A DNA stretch of 12,300 nucleotides from CAYLLN01 sp036496265 (GTDB lineage: Bacteria; Planctomycetota; Planctomycetia; Pirellulales; Pirellulaceae): assembly GCA_036496265.1 (NCBI GenBank), contig DASXLL010000348.1, forward strand, positions 1 through 12,300, in the 5' to 3' direction. A program made the position numbers and the translations under genes. How positions within the stretch are numbered: position 1 is the stretch's first letter; each line of letters starts with the position of its first letter. The notes below the pieces were generated by a model. It worked only from the letters and a program-made list of their open reading frames with translations, searched no databases and was not told the origin of the DNA. Positions 1-7,201 of this stretch are shown piece after piece.

Positions 1-108
1 GGTCCTCGGCCGCCCGCCATGCTTGGCCGGTGGTAGGAGCGGAGCGACAATTTCCCATTGAGCGTCGGTGAGATCCGTGAGATAGGCCTTTCGCGAAGTG
101 GCTTCCAT
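1..108 (-). CDS. IS5-family transposase, N-terminal fragment (cut by window edge)
   Basis: The 36 visible codons begin MEATSRKAYLTDLTDAQWEI and continue with VAPLLPPAKHGGRPRT. The LTDAQWE..APLLPP...GGRPR pattern is the conserved start of IS5-family (IS1031/IS427-type, DUF4096-like) DDE transposases, which cut and rejoin IS ends. The DDE catalytic core lies off the left edge and cannot be judged. The start is the ATG at 106-108, supported by a good Shine-Dalgarno AGGAG on the minus strand (116-120) about 7 nt upstream. Whether the element is one ORF or a frameshifted orfA/orfB pair cannot be seen. Family assignment is confident from the N-terminal motif alone; intactness is unknown. Confidence 0.88.
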   Translation of the reverse strand, partial: MEATSRKAYLTDLTDAQWEIVAPLLPPAKHGGRPRT

Positions 109-196
109 GCCGGCACTCCTAAAACAAGGGACAAGGGAATCACTGAATCTACGAGGAATGGCGAAACTGCGTCGAGATCACTTCTCGGATAGGCTC
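1..196 (-). mobile_element. Left end of an IS5-family insertion sequence (partial)
   Basis: The element includes the transposase start and about 88 bp of leader. I place its outer end at 196 because the minus strand there reads GAGCCTATCCGAGAAGTG. This resembles, from memory, the terminal inverted repeats of IS1031-like elements (GAGCC-type ends). The end is directly preceded by TAA (197-199), fitting the 3-bp TNA target duplications of that group. The boundary also falls where the neighbouring glycosyltransferase stops looking like its family. The other terminus and second target copy are outside the window, so the exact boundary is inferred; the presence of the IS is firm. Confidence 0.6.
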
Positions 197-1535
197 TTAG
201 CTCGCTTTTGATTTCACTAAAAACGCCGCGCCAATCACCGAGCAATTTTTGCCGGAAGAGTCGCATGGTTGGGTACCAAGGGCTGTCAGCGCGATTCAAT
301 AGCCAACGCCAGTCGGGAACAAACGGCAGCGCCGTCCAAACCGGAACGCCCAAAGCTCCGGCTAGATGCGGTACGGAAGTATCCGACGTAATCACAAGGT
401 TCAGATTTTTCATTACTGCCGCTGTATCCACGAAGGCTCCGTGCTTCCTATCGAACTCGCCCAAATCGATGATGGGCAAGTTACCAGCAGCGGCTTTCAA
501 GTCGCTCTCTCCCGCACCCCTTTGCAGGCTAATCAGTTGCACACCGGGAATATCTGCCAATGACGCCATCAACTCTGGAGGAACGTTGCGGCGATCTGAC
601 TCCACGCCATTTTCACCGCCGCGCCAATTGATTCCGACCCGAAAATCGCTTAACTCGCGGAGCTTTTCACGCCAATGGGCGATGAGGCGCGAATCAGCGA
701 ACAAATAGGGAATCGTCGCTGGAATGTTTGTCAAAGTAGTTCTTAATATTGCCGGCAAGCTAAGCAGCGCTGCCTGCAAATCGAAAGCCGGCATTTCACG
801 TCCGGCGCTAACCAGCTGATCGATGCCCGGACACGTCGAAAGCAAATTGACGAGCGGTTTTTGACATTCGACGACGACCTTGCCACCCATGCTTCGGACG
901 ATCTGAGCGTATCGTATGAACTGAATGGTATCGCCGAATCCCTGCTCCGCATGGAGCAAGATGGTTTGTCCAGCCAGAGGATCACCATTCCATCGAGGCT
1001 GACAAAAATCCCGCTCGGACATTTTGCGGGATTTCCACCGCCATTCGTATTCAGGCCATCCAGCCTCAAAATCACCTCTAAGTAGATTCAGCGTCGCTCG
1101 GCACAAATGCGGCTCTGGTGCAATCGGATCGAGTTCTATTGCCCGATTACAGCAAGCAAGGGCCTCGTCGAAATTGCCCAACTCTCGAGCGATGTTTCCC
1201 ACGTTATAAATTGCATGGGCATACGTTTCATTGATCTGAATTGCTTGTCGATACGAAGCCAATGCCAAATGTGGCTTGCCTGAGCGCTGATAGGCGAGGC
1301 CCAAGTTGTTGAGGGCACTGGGCATCTTTGGATTTAGCTCCAATGCATGAGTAATAAACTCAATCGCCACCGAATCCTTGTTGGTCTGATAAGCAATCAC
1401 GCCCAGCATGTGCCACGCCTGAGCGTTACCCGGTTCTGTCGCTAGAATTTGTCGATAAATCTCCTCCGCATCGCTTAAACGACCAGCCTGGTGGTGAGCG
1501 GAAGCAGTTGCAAAAGCGATGGAAACGCTCGACAT
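197..1535 (-). pseudogene. TPR-repeat glycosyltransferase, 3' end interrupted by IS
   Basis: The minus frame from ATG 1535 is open to the left window edge; about 445 codons (to ~200) look native. Residues ~10-170 are TPR units (QAGRLSDAEEIYRQIL, SALNNLGLAYQRSGKPHLAL, HAIYNVGNIARELGNFDEAL). The bridge GDFEAGWPEYEWRWK is typical of TPR-glycosyltransferases. A GT9/heptosyltransferase-like domain follows: HAEQGFGDTIQFIRYA (~194-209), VGINWRGG (~301), and TSDTSVPHLAGALGVPVW (~380), the likely nucleotide-sugar binding loop. Such proteins probably glycosylate cell-surface or protein acceptors; the substrate here is unknown. After DWRGVFSEIKSEL the frame runs into the IS and continues at least 65 foreign codons without a stop. 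The catalytic domain looks complete, so an active product with an altered tail is possible. No clear Shine-Dalgarno is seen; an in-frame TGA lies 10 codons upstream of the ATG. Confidence 0.82.
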
Positions 1536-1898
1536 GTCAGCATCATAAGCGCGGTCCGGACCCGTTCAATTCCCACCAGTTTGATCTTCAAAACCTCGCC
1601 AGCAGAGTGTTGGTCCGACGTAGAGTGCCACTCCAATCAAGATTCGCCACCCGGCCGCCATTGCGTCGCATACCGGTTGGGAACGAAATGCCGATTATTC
1701 GCGTCAAACCGGTTAACGTTTGGCCGCGGCGTGGCGCAAGCCCTTGTTCTGGCGGCATTTGGCAAGACTTAGCGGCCGGAATCGTCTATCATGAAATGAG
1801 CCGCTGCGGCTTGCGTGACAACCTGCTGCCCACGCGCCAAGCGGCCAAAACCATTCGTTCCCTTGTCTGAACTTCTAAGCCGCTCGCGACCTAGTCCC
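1536..1898. other. Divergent intergenic region, no gene recognised
   Basis: This stretch separates the minus-strand TPR-glycosyltransferase from the plus-strand SecA-like gene. Short open frames cross it on both strands, but none has a ribosome binding site or family-like sequence. It must hold promoters for both flanking genes, yet I cannot name convincing -35/-10 pairs. TTGGCA at 1759 and TATCAT at 1787 are 22 bp apart, too far for a standard promoter. An 8-bp palindrome GACATGTC covers the glycosyltransferase start codon and is probably coincidental. Confidence 0.5.
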
Positions 1899-3887
1899 AT
1901 GGCCGGTGCCTTGAAAGTCAACGGCATTCCCACCGGCTGGCAGGCTGACATGCTGTCGTGGGTCGGGGGGCCGATCAAGCGCCGCCTCGCGAGCTGGGGC
2001 AAGGTGCTCGATCAAATTGCCTCGTTCGAGCCCGAGCTGCAAAACGAATCGGATCGCGATCTGCGGAAGCGGAGCCTGTCTCTGCGGTACCGGGCGAAAG
2101 CTGGTGAGAACCTGTCTCGTGTGCTGCCGGAAGCTTACGCCCTCGTGCGTGAAGCGTCGGTTCGCACGATCAAGCAGCGGCATTACGACGTGCAAATGGT
2201 TGGCGGAATCTCGCTGTTCAATGGTTGCATCGCGGAAATGCAAACGGGCGAAGGCAAGACGCTCACCGCCACGCTGCCCATGTACATCCACGCGCTCGTC
2301 GGCAAGGGCGCGCACATGGCGACGGTCAACGACTACCTCGCCGAACGCGACGCCAAATTGATGAGCCCCGTGTATGAAATGCTCGGGCTCACCGTCGGCG
2401 TTGTGCTCACGAAGGACAAAAGCGCTGAGCGACGCAAAGCCTACGGCTGCGACATTACCTACGGCACGGCCAAAGAGTTTGGCTTCGACTTTCTCCGCGA
2501 CCGTTTGCTGTTGCGGCGCATGGGTGTGAGCCAGGCGGGCCTGTTTGGCGAAATCACAGCTGCCAACCTGGATCCCGGCGGCGAGCAACCGGTGCAGCGC
2601 GGCGCTCATTTCGTGCTCGTCGATGAAGCGGACAGTATTTTAATCGACGAAGCCCGCACGCCGCTGATCATCGGCTCAATCGGCGACAAAGCCGTCGAAA
2701 AGATCATTGCCACGTATCGCTGGTCGTCGGAAGTCGCTCCGCAGTTTATCGATGAAGAGCATTATGAATTCGACCACGACGATAAGAAGGTTGAATTGAC
2801 CGCCACCGGCCGCCAGATGGTCCGCGTGATGTCCAAGCCGCCGGCGCTAACCAATATGGGACTTGTCGATCTCTATCAATACATCGAGCGGGCGATCAAG
2901 GTCCACCGCGATTATCACCTCGACGTGCAATACGTCGTGAAGCCTGGCGACAGCGGCGCCGACGAGATTGTGATCGTCGATGAAAACACGGGCCGTCTCG
3001 CCGAAGGCCGCAAATGGCGCGACGGCATACACCAGGCCGTCGAAGCGAAGGAAAAAATCGAAGTCACGGTGCCCACGGGTCAGGCGGCGCGCATCACCGT
3101 GCAAGATTTGTTTTTGCGCTACAAATTCCTGGCCGGCATGACGGGAACCGCGTCGTCCGCCACCCGCGAGTTCCGCAAGGTGTATCACAAAGTCGTGATT
3201 CCCGTGCCGACGAACCGCCCGGCGCAGCGGAAGCGCCTGCCCGATCTCGTCTTTGGCACCGGCGACGAAAAATGGCATGCCATCGTGCAGGAAATCCGCG
3301 ACTTGCACCTGCAGGGGCGCCCGGTGCTGGTTGGCACCCGCTCGATCGATAAGTCGATCATTCTGTCGCGACTATTAAATCTCGCCGGCATTGAACACAA
3401 GATCCTCAACGCCCACGAGATCGAAAAAGAAGCCGAAATTGTCGAGGACGCGGGACAGCCGTGCAAAGTCACCGTCGCCACGAACATGGCCGGCCGCGGA
3501 ACCGACATCAAGCTCGGCCCGGGCGTGGCCGAGGCCGGCGGCTTGCATGTGATCTGCACCGAGCTGCACGACTCGGCCCGTATCGACCGGCAGCTGATGG
3601 GCCGTTGCGGCCGCCAAGGCGATCCCGGCACCGTGCGGCAATATATGTCGCTGGATGATGACGTGATCAAAACGGGTTATGGTCCCGAGACGGCCGAGAA
3701 AATGGAAGCGCTCGGCAAATCGTCGCCCAAGTCGGCCCAAGGCTATCTCAGCCTGCTCAAGCGAGCGCAGCGGAAAGTCGAGCGCCGCCACCTGCGCGAT
3801 CGCTTCGTCCTGCTGTATCACGAAAAAGAACGCAAGAAGATGCAGCGCGAAATGGGCCAAGATCCGTATCTTGATACGCCGGATTAG
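1899..3887 (+). CDS. Short SecA-like preprotein translocase ATPase
   Basis: A protein of 662 aa, homologous to SecA, the ATPase that drives unfolded preproteins through SecYEG. NBD1 carries Walker A MQTGEGKT (~114-121), YGTAKEFGFDFLRDR and DEAD box LVDEADSILIDEARTPLIIG (~238-257). A preprotein-crosslinking-like region follows (~265-360), then VDENTGRLAEGRKWRDGIHQ. NBD2 has MTGTA (~413), NMAGRGTD (~530) and GRCGRQGDPG (~567). It ends at RAQRKVERRHLRDRFVLLYH plus ~20 residues, the start of the scaffold helix. The wing domain, two-helix finger and zinc-binding tail of full-length SecA (~850-1000 aa) are absent. An insertion (~208-232) precedes the DEAD box. The frame extends to a GTG at 1815, but SecA-like sequence begins soon after ATG 1899, so I use that; neither start has a clear Shine-Dalgarno. 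Probably an accessory or specialised SecA rather than the housekeeping one. Confidence 0.88.
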   Translation: MAGALKVNGIPTGWQADMLSWVGGPIKRRLASWGKVLDQIASFEPELQNESDRDLRKRSLSLRYRAKAGENLSRVLPEAYALVREASVRTIKQRHYDVQMVGGISLFNGCIAEMQTGEGKTLTATLPMYIHALVGKGAHMATVNDYLAERDAKLMSPVYEMLGLTVGVVLTKDKSAERRKAYGCDITYGTAKEFGFDFLRDRLLLRRMGVSQAGLFGEITAANLDPGGEQPVQRGAHFVLVDEADSILIDEARTPLIIGSIGDKAVEKIIATYRWSSEVAPQFIDEEHYEFDHDDKKVELTATGRQMVRVMSKPPALTNMGLVDLYQYIERAIKVHRDYHLDVQYVVKPGDSGADEIVIVDENTGRLAEGRKWRDGIHQAVEAKEKIEVTVPTGQAARITVQDLFLRYKFLAGMTGTASSATREFRKVYHKVVIPVPTNRPAQRKRLPDLVFGTGDEKWHAIVQEIRDLHLQGRPVLVGTRSIDKSIILSRLLNLAGIEHKILNAHEIEKEAEIVEDAGQPCKVTVATNMAGRGTDIKLGPGVAEAGGLHVICTELHDSARIDRQLMGRCGRQGDPGTVRQYMSLDDDVIKTGYGPETAEKMEALGKSSPKSAQGYLSLLKRAQRKVERRHLRDRFVLLYHEKERKKMQREMGQDPYLDTPD

Positions 3888-3940
3888 AGCTGCTTATTGG
3901 CCGCTCGATCGGTCTGCGCAAAGTTTCATACGCCGCGCGT

Positions 3941-3974
3941 GCCAGCAATGTCGTGCTGGCGGAAATTTTATTTT
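3941..3974 (+). terminator. Possible Rho-independent terminator after the SecA-like gene
   Basis: GCCAGCA (3941-3947) and TGCTGGC (3954-3960) form a perfect 7-bp stem with a 6-nt loop, followed after GGAA by ATTTTATTTT. It lies about 54 bp past the SecA-like stop codon on the same strand. The stem is GC-rich enough, but the T-tract is interrupted and starts 4 nt after the stem, so this is a moderate call. Confidence 0.5.
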
Positions 3975-4363
3975 GCCATCTAAGGGCGGCGAATCTGCCG
4001 TGAGGTCTCTGGCGCGGAAGCTCAGGTCCCGCACGGCGGTTTCGCACGTATTGGAATGATAGCGAGGATCAAGTTTGGGGTAGCCGCACTGCGATAAATG
4101 CCTAAGAATCTTAGCCCCACGAGGGACATTCACTGCCGCAAAACGATGCACTTCATGAGCTTTGTTTTGGCAGTGATGACAACAAAACACAACTTCCAGC
4201 GAATCACACATAAACAAGTGAACCCACGGTTTGCAGCGTTGTCTGAATAACTGCACGGGCGGATTACTGCCCGTAGCGGTCAGGCACACGAAATGCGATA
4301 GCGAGAGCCGGCTAATGGACGACGCCAATTTCGCCACTCGCACTTGAGGCAAATCATGCTCAC

Positions 4364-4369
4364 GGAGGT
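4364..4369 (+). promoter_or_regulatory. Strong Shine-Dalgarno for the small ORF
   Basis: GGAGGT lies 7 nt before ATG 4377. It is the best ribosome binding site in the window and fixes the start of the 64-codon gene in preference to the upstream TTG at 4344 and ATG at 4356 in the same frame. Confidence 0.75.
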
Positions 4370-4376
4370 AACCCAA

Positions 4377-4571
4377 ATGAACGAACAAATCCGCAAAGCC
4401 ATCCGCCAACGCGCACGCCGGGCCGTCTCGAAAGACGATTTGGTTCGCGCCGTGTTCGATACCTTTCACTCGCAGCAAATCGATCTGCGGAAGGTCTCGC
4501 TCGACGACATGAAATCCGCCCTCGTCGAAGCCGCCCGCGCTGCGCGGGAGCACAATCCGCAACTGGCGTAG
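4377..4571 (+). CDS. Small helical hypothetical protein, 64 aa
   Basis: The product begins MNEQIRKAIRQRARRAVSKD and ends AARAAREHNPQLA. It is rich in Arg, Lys, Asp, Glu and Ala, predicted mostly alpha-helical, with no Cys, no membrane segment and no signal peptide; I recognise no family. A real gene is supported by the near-perfect Shine-Dalgarno GGAGGT 7 nt before the ATG, which contrasts with the weak sites elsewhere here. The basic N-terminal helix (RKAIRQRARR) could bind nucleic acid, but that is only suggestive. It converges on the RND exporter, with the palindromic repeat cluster between them, and is probably a single-gene transcript. Confidence 0.7.
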   Translation: MNEQIRKAIRQRARRAVSKDDLVRAVFDTFHSQQIDLRKVSLDDMKSALVEAARAAREHNPQLA

Positions 4572-4612
4572 CCCGTATTTCTCACGACTTGCTACATTCT
4601 CGAGACAAACTC

Positions 4613-4763
4613 GCTCCCACGCTCTGCTTGGGAGCGGCTCGGTTTGGAAGCTCTGCTTCCTACTGGCGAAGCAGAGCTTCGCGAAAGTGGGCTCCCAAGC
4701 AGAGCTTGGGAACGAGACGGTCCGAAAGTGGGCTCCCAAGCAGAGCTTGGGAACGAGACGGTC
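4613..4763. repeat. Cluster of palindromic REP-like repeats, incl. two exact 41-bp tandem units
   Basis: The gap between two convergent genes is packed with related palindromes. GCTCCCA/TGGGAGC (4613-4635) is a 7-bp stem. GGAAGCTCTGCTTCC (4646-4660) and CGAAGCAGAGCTTCG (4668-4682) are self-palindromic around a 3-nt centre and largely complementary to each other. Two identical 41-bp units, 4682-4722 and 4723-4763, each hold CCCAAGCAGAGCTTGGG (4694-4710; 4735-4751). All share the AAGC-AGA/TCT-GCTT core. This matches the interspersed palindromes known from planctomycete genomes, where translated copies read like SRAWER/SSAWEP. There is no T-tract, so they are not classical terminators, though the hairpins may block or stabilise transcripts from both sides. 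Open frames through the cluster are not genes. Confidence 0.85.
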
Positions 4764-4781
4764 AGAACGACCAGGTGGACG

Positions 4782-7160
4782 TCAATCTTTTTCGGTCCAG
4801 GACAGCAGCAGCGGCAACACAATCAAGTTGCCGAGCATGCCGCCGAGCATGGCGAGGCTCATGAGCGAACCGAAGTAAATAGTCGGCACAAAGTCGCTGG
4901 TGATGAGGACGCCGAAGCCGATGATCAGGGCTACGGTGGAGAAAATCATCGCCAGACCGACGCTTTGCTGGCATTGAGAGAGAGCGGCATGCACCGTCGC
5001 GCCTTCTCGCCTCGCCCGCCGAAATGCCGAGTAGTAGTGAATCGAGCTATCGACCGACATGCCCATCGAAACAGCCGCAATCATCGCCGCGCCCATGTTG
5101 ATTTTCAGCCCCAGCCAGCCGAGCAGGCCCATGACCATGTAAATCGGCACGGCGTTGGGAATCATCGCGACCACAGCGTATTTCCAACTGCGGAACCCGA
5201 TCCACACCATCGCCATAATCGCCGCCGACGCGATGCCGAACGTCACCCACTGATCGCGGGTGATGCTGTTGATCAAGTTCGTGAGCAGGACATAGTAGCC
5301 AGTGACTTCCGCGCCGCTTTGATCGTCGTAACCCGTGTTGTCGGACGGAAAGGCCTCTTGCGACAACCGCGTTACTTCATCAATCAACCGCTGTTTTTGC
5401 TCCGCCGGCTGGCGCTCGCTGGAGCGCAACATGATGCGTATATCTGTGTTGCCTTCCGCATCGGGTTGTGAACGTAGCGCTCCAATAAACGACGGCATCG
5501 CTGCCGCCATTCCCTGGAATCGCAGCTCCGGGTCGGGCGTCAGTGCCGCGAGAGCACGGTCGGCTTCGGCCGCGTCGAGCGAATCAACGAGGCTCAACAC
5601 TTTTGTCAGCGCCGGAGATTTGTTGCCTGTCACCGGATCGGTCAGCTCAATCGCCCGGAGTTGCGATTCCAAAACGCGAACGCGACTCACAAAATCGCTG
5701 TCGAGTTTTTTCGGCGCCGGCACAATGATGTCCCACACCCCCGCCCCGCCCAGCCGTGTCTCCACAAACTCATACGACCGCACGACCCGGCTGCCGCGGC
5801 GAAAATTCCGCGTGAAGTCCGTCTCGACCTCCAGCCCCATCACACCGAGTGAGGCCAACAAGGCGATGGCGCCGGTCACAATGGCAACCGTCTTCGGCCT
5901 CGCGCTCAGCACTTCGATCGACCGCATCAGCCAATAGCCGATATGGACTTCGCCCCAACCGGGTTTGGGGGTCGGCTGATCGCGAGCGGCGAGAAGAGCC
6001 AGCGCAGGCACAATCAGACATGTCGCCGGAATGACCAGCAGCGACCCGACGACCATCATGATGCCGAAATCGCGCACCGGCTCGACCGACGCAAAGGCGA
6101 GCGCCCCGAAGCCGCCGACATCCGTCAAGATTGCGCCGAAAATCGGCCCCGCGAGCTGGCTGCCGGCTCTCTGCAAGGCCTCGCGCTGCGTCAATCCCTT
6201 CGTCCGCCACTCGCGCACATGAACGATCAGATGCATCACTGTCGCAACGCCCACGACGGTCACAATCGCCGTCAACAGGGAGCTAACCATCGACAACGCC
6301 AATCCACTGATGGCCAGCCCGGCTTGCGTCACAATTAAGGACCATTCGACCACAGCCAGCGGAATCACCAGCCATCGCAAGCTGCGAAAAAAGATCAAAA
6401 TGGTCGCCCCGAGCAGCACCATGGTCCAAATGCCCAGCCGTCGTCCATCTTGTTCCAGCATCGCAAAGCCGTCGGCGATCATCACCGGCTCACCGGCCAG
6501 TACGCCCGGCGCAAGTCCCTCCGGCAAATTTCCGACGATGTTTTCGAGGTTCTCGACGGTCTTCGCCCGCGCATCCCGATCGGCGTCGCGCGTCGTCTTG
6601 TCCGCGGAGTTCGCTGGCTCTACAGGCTCCAGCATGCAAATCACCGCCGCTGTCTTGCCATCGGCTGAATGCGTATAACCGGCAAACAACTCGCGATATC
6701 GCGCGGCCAGGGCGCTGCTCGGATCGAGAATCGCCGGGCCAGCGAAGGCCTTATTGCCCCGCAGAAAGTCGAGCGCTCCCCCCAAGCTTGTCGCCTTTTG
6801 CAGCTTCTCGAGCAACTCACTGACCTCTGCCAGACTCAGAACATCACGAACGCCCTCCACGCCTTTCATAAGGCGGCCGATCTCGCTCAGCCGCTTAATG
6901 CCGCTGCCGTCCGGATCAAGCAAATGCTTGTCCTCATAAACGGCCATCACAATCTCATTGCCACCGAATTCCCGCTTCAGCCGCCGATACGGCGCCAAAA
7001 GCGGATCATTCTTGGCAAACATGTGCTCGATGCTGCGATCGAATGTGACATGCTGCGCTGGATACCACGCCGCGGCTACGACGAGAATCGCTAAACCAAA
7101 CAGCGTCCAGCGTCGAACGATAAGAGAATCAATAAATCGACGGATGACGCCATTCATCAT
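4782..7160 (-). CDS. RND-superfamily (MMPL/SSD-type) exporter, 792 aa
   Basis: An inner-membrane, proton-driven transporter of the RND superfamily, MMPL-like single-chain type. The usual two-fold layout is visible: TM1 ~17-35, a large periplasmic loop ~36-242, TM2-6 ~245-392, TM7 ~424-444, a second loop ~445-635, and TM8-12 ~637-787. The second half has AAMIAAVSMGMSVDSSIHYY (691-710), the TM4/TM10 block where related transporters carry proton-relay acidic residues (here D704); the first half has VTVVGVATVMHLIVHV instead, without an acid. Family members export lipids, hopanoids or other hydrophobic molecules; the substrate here cannot be told. No adaptor or outer-membrane partner is adjacent. 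ATG 7160 is followed directly by a second ATG (7157); neither has a good Shine-Dalgarno. The gene is divergent from the toxin-antitoxin pair, 41 bp away, and appears intact. Confidence 0.92.
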   Translation of the reverse strand: MMNGVIRRFIDSLIVRRWTLFGLAILVVAAAWYPAQHVTFDRSIEHMFAKNDPLLAPYRRLKREFGGNEIVMAVYEDKHLLDPDGSGIKRLSEIGRLMKGVEGVRDVLSLAEVSELLEKLQKATSLGGALDFLRGNKAFAGPAILDPSSALAARYRELFAGYTHSADGKTAAVICMLEPVEPANSADKTTRDADRDARAKTVENLENIVGNLPEGLAPGVLAGEPVMIADGFAMLEQDGRRLGIWTMVLLGATILIFFRSLRWLVIPLAVVEWSLIVTQAGLAISGLALSMVSSLLTAIVTVVGVATVMHLIVHVREWRTKGLTQREALQRAGSQLAGPIFGAILTDVGGFGALAFASVEPVRDFGIMMVVGSLLVIPATCLIVPALALLAARDQPTPKPGWGEVHIGYWLMRSIEVLSARPKTVAIVTGAIALLASLGVMGLEVETDFTRNFRRGSRVVRSYEFVETRLGGAGVWDIIVPAPKKLDSDFVSRVRVLESQLRAIELTDPVTGNKSPALTKVLSLVDSLDAAEADRALAALTPDPELRFQGMAAAMPSFIGALRSQPDAEGNTDIRIMLRSSERQPAEQKQRLIDEVTRLSQEAFPSDNTGYDDQSGAEVTGYYVLLTNLINSITRDQWVTFGIASAAIMAMVWIGFRSWKYAVVAMIPNAVPIYMVMGLLGWLGLKINMGAAMIAAVSMGMSVDSSIHYYSAFRRARREGATVHAALSQCQQSVGLAMIFSTVALIIGFGVLITSDFVPTIYFGSLMSLAMLGGMLGNLIVLPLLLSWTEKD

Positions 7161-7173
7161 GCAAGCTGCGTAG

Positions 7174-7179
7174 TATAAT
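7174..7179 (+). promoter_or_regulatory. -10 box (TATAAT) of the toxin-antitoxin operon
   Basis: A perfect sigma70-type TATAAT lies 22 bp before the antitoxin ATG at 7202, giving a predicted leader of about 15 nt. No good -35 is seen; the expected position (about 7151-7156) is CATTCA and lies inside the first codons of the divergent RND gene. The opposite strand reads TATACT at 7177-7172, which could be a weak -10 for the RND gene and would give an almost leaderless mRNA. The two promoters would then overlap, so antitoxin binding here could affect both. Confidence 0.55.
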
Positions 7180-7201
7180 GCAATCCGTGCGAGGTGCGAC
7201 G

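Larger units (their letters stand above)
3888..4376. other. Intergenic stretch with an unassigned Cys/His-rich minus-strand frame
   Basis: Apart from the stem-loop at 3941 I see no confident gene. A minus-strand frame stays open from 4739 down to 3894. In the part over 4340-3894 it encodes FCCHHCQNKAHEVHRFAAVN and further Cys and His residues, which might suggest a small zinc-binding or HNH-like remnant. Against a real gene: no ribosome binding site, a start inside the palindromic repeat cluster, overlap with the antisense small gene at 4377-4571, and no family I can name. The base composition looks more AT-rich than the flanking genes, consistent with non-coding or decayed imported DNA. Confidence 0.35.

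Noticed and set aside
208..708. A 166-codon plus-strand frame and other plus frames over 200-1500.
   Set aside because: The opposite strand encodes clear TPR and glycosyltransferase motifs over the whole interval, so these are shadows.
1689..1870. Possible small plus-strand gene (MPIIRVKPVNVW...) upstream of the SecA-like gene.
   Set aside because: No ribosome binding site, no recognisable family, and overlap with the possible upstream extension of the SecA-like frame. Most likely non-coding.
1815..1898. GTG start giving 28 extra residues on the SecA-like protein.
   Set aside because: The added residues (TTCCPRAKRPKPFVPLSELL...) look nothing like a SecA N-terminus or signal, and there is no ribosome binding site. 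ATG 1899 is preferred but not proven.
1875..2609. A 244-codon minus-strand open frame.
   Set aside because: It is antisense to the SecA-like NBD1, whose Walker A and other motifs are clear. The reverse product shows no domain and no ribosome binding site.
3894..4739. A 281-codon minus-strand open frame considered as one gene.
   Set aside because: Its start and first ~45 codons are translated palindromic repeats (SFPSSAWEP, LPSRAWERV) and its middle is antisense to the well-supported small gene at 4377-4571. Only the 3894-4340 part is noted, as uncertain.
4682..4763. The 41-bp tandem repeats as a CRISPR array.
   Set aside because: Only two units, directly abutting with no spacers, and each unit is itself a palindrome of a dispersed type. 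No cas genes are nearby.
4644..5471. A 275-codon plus-strand open frame starting in the repeat cluster.
   Set aside because: It runs from palindromic repeats into the antisense of the RND exporter. Its His/Arg/Gln-rich product is typical of reading a membrane-protein gene backwards.
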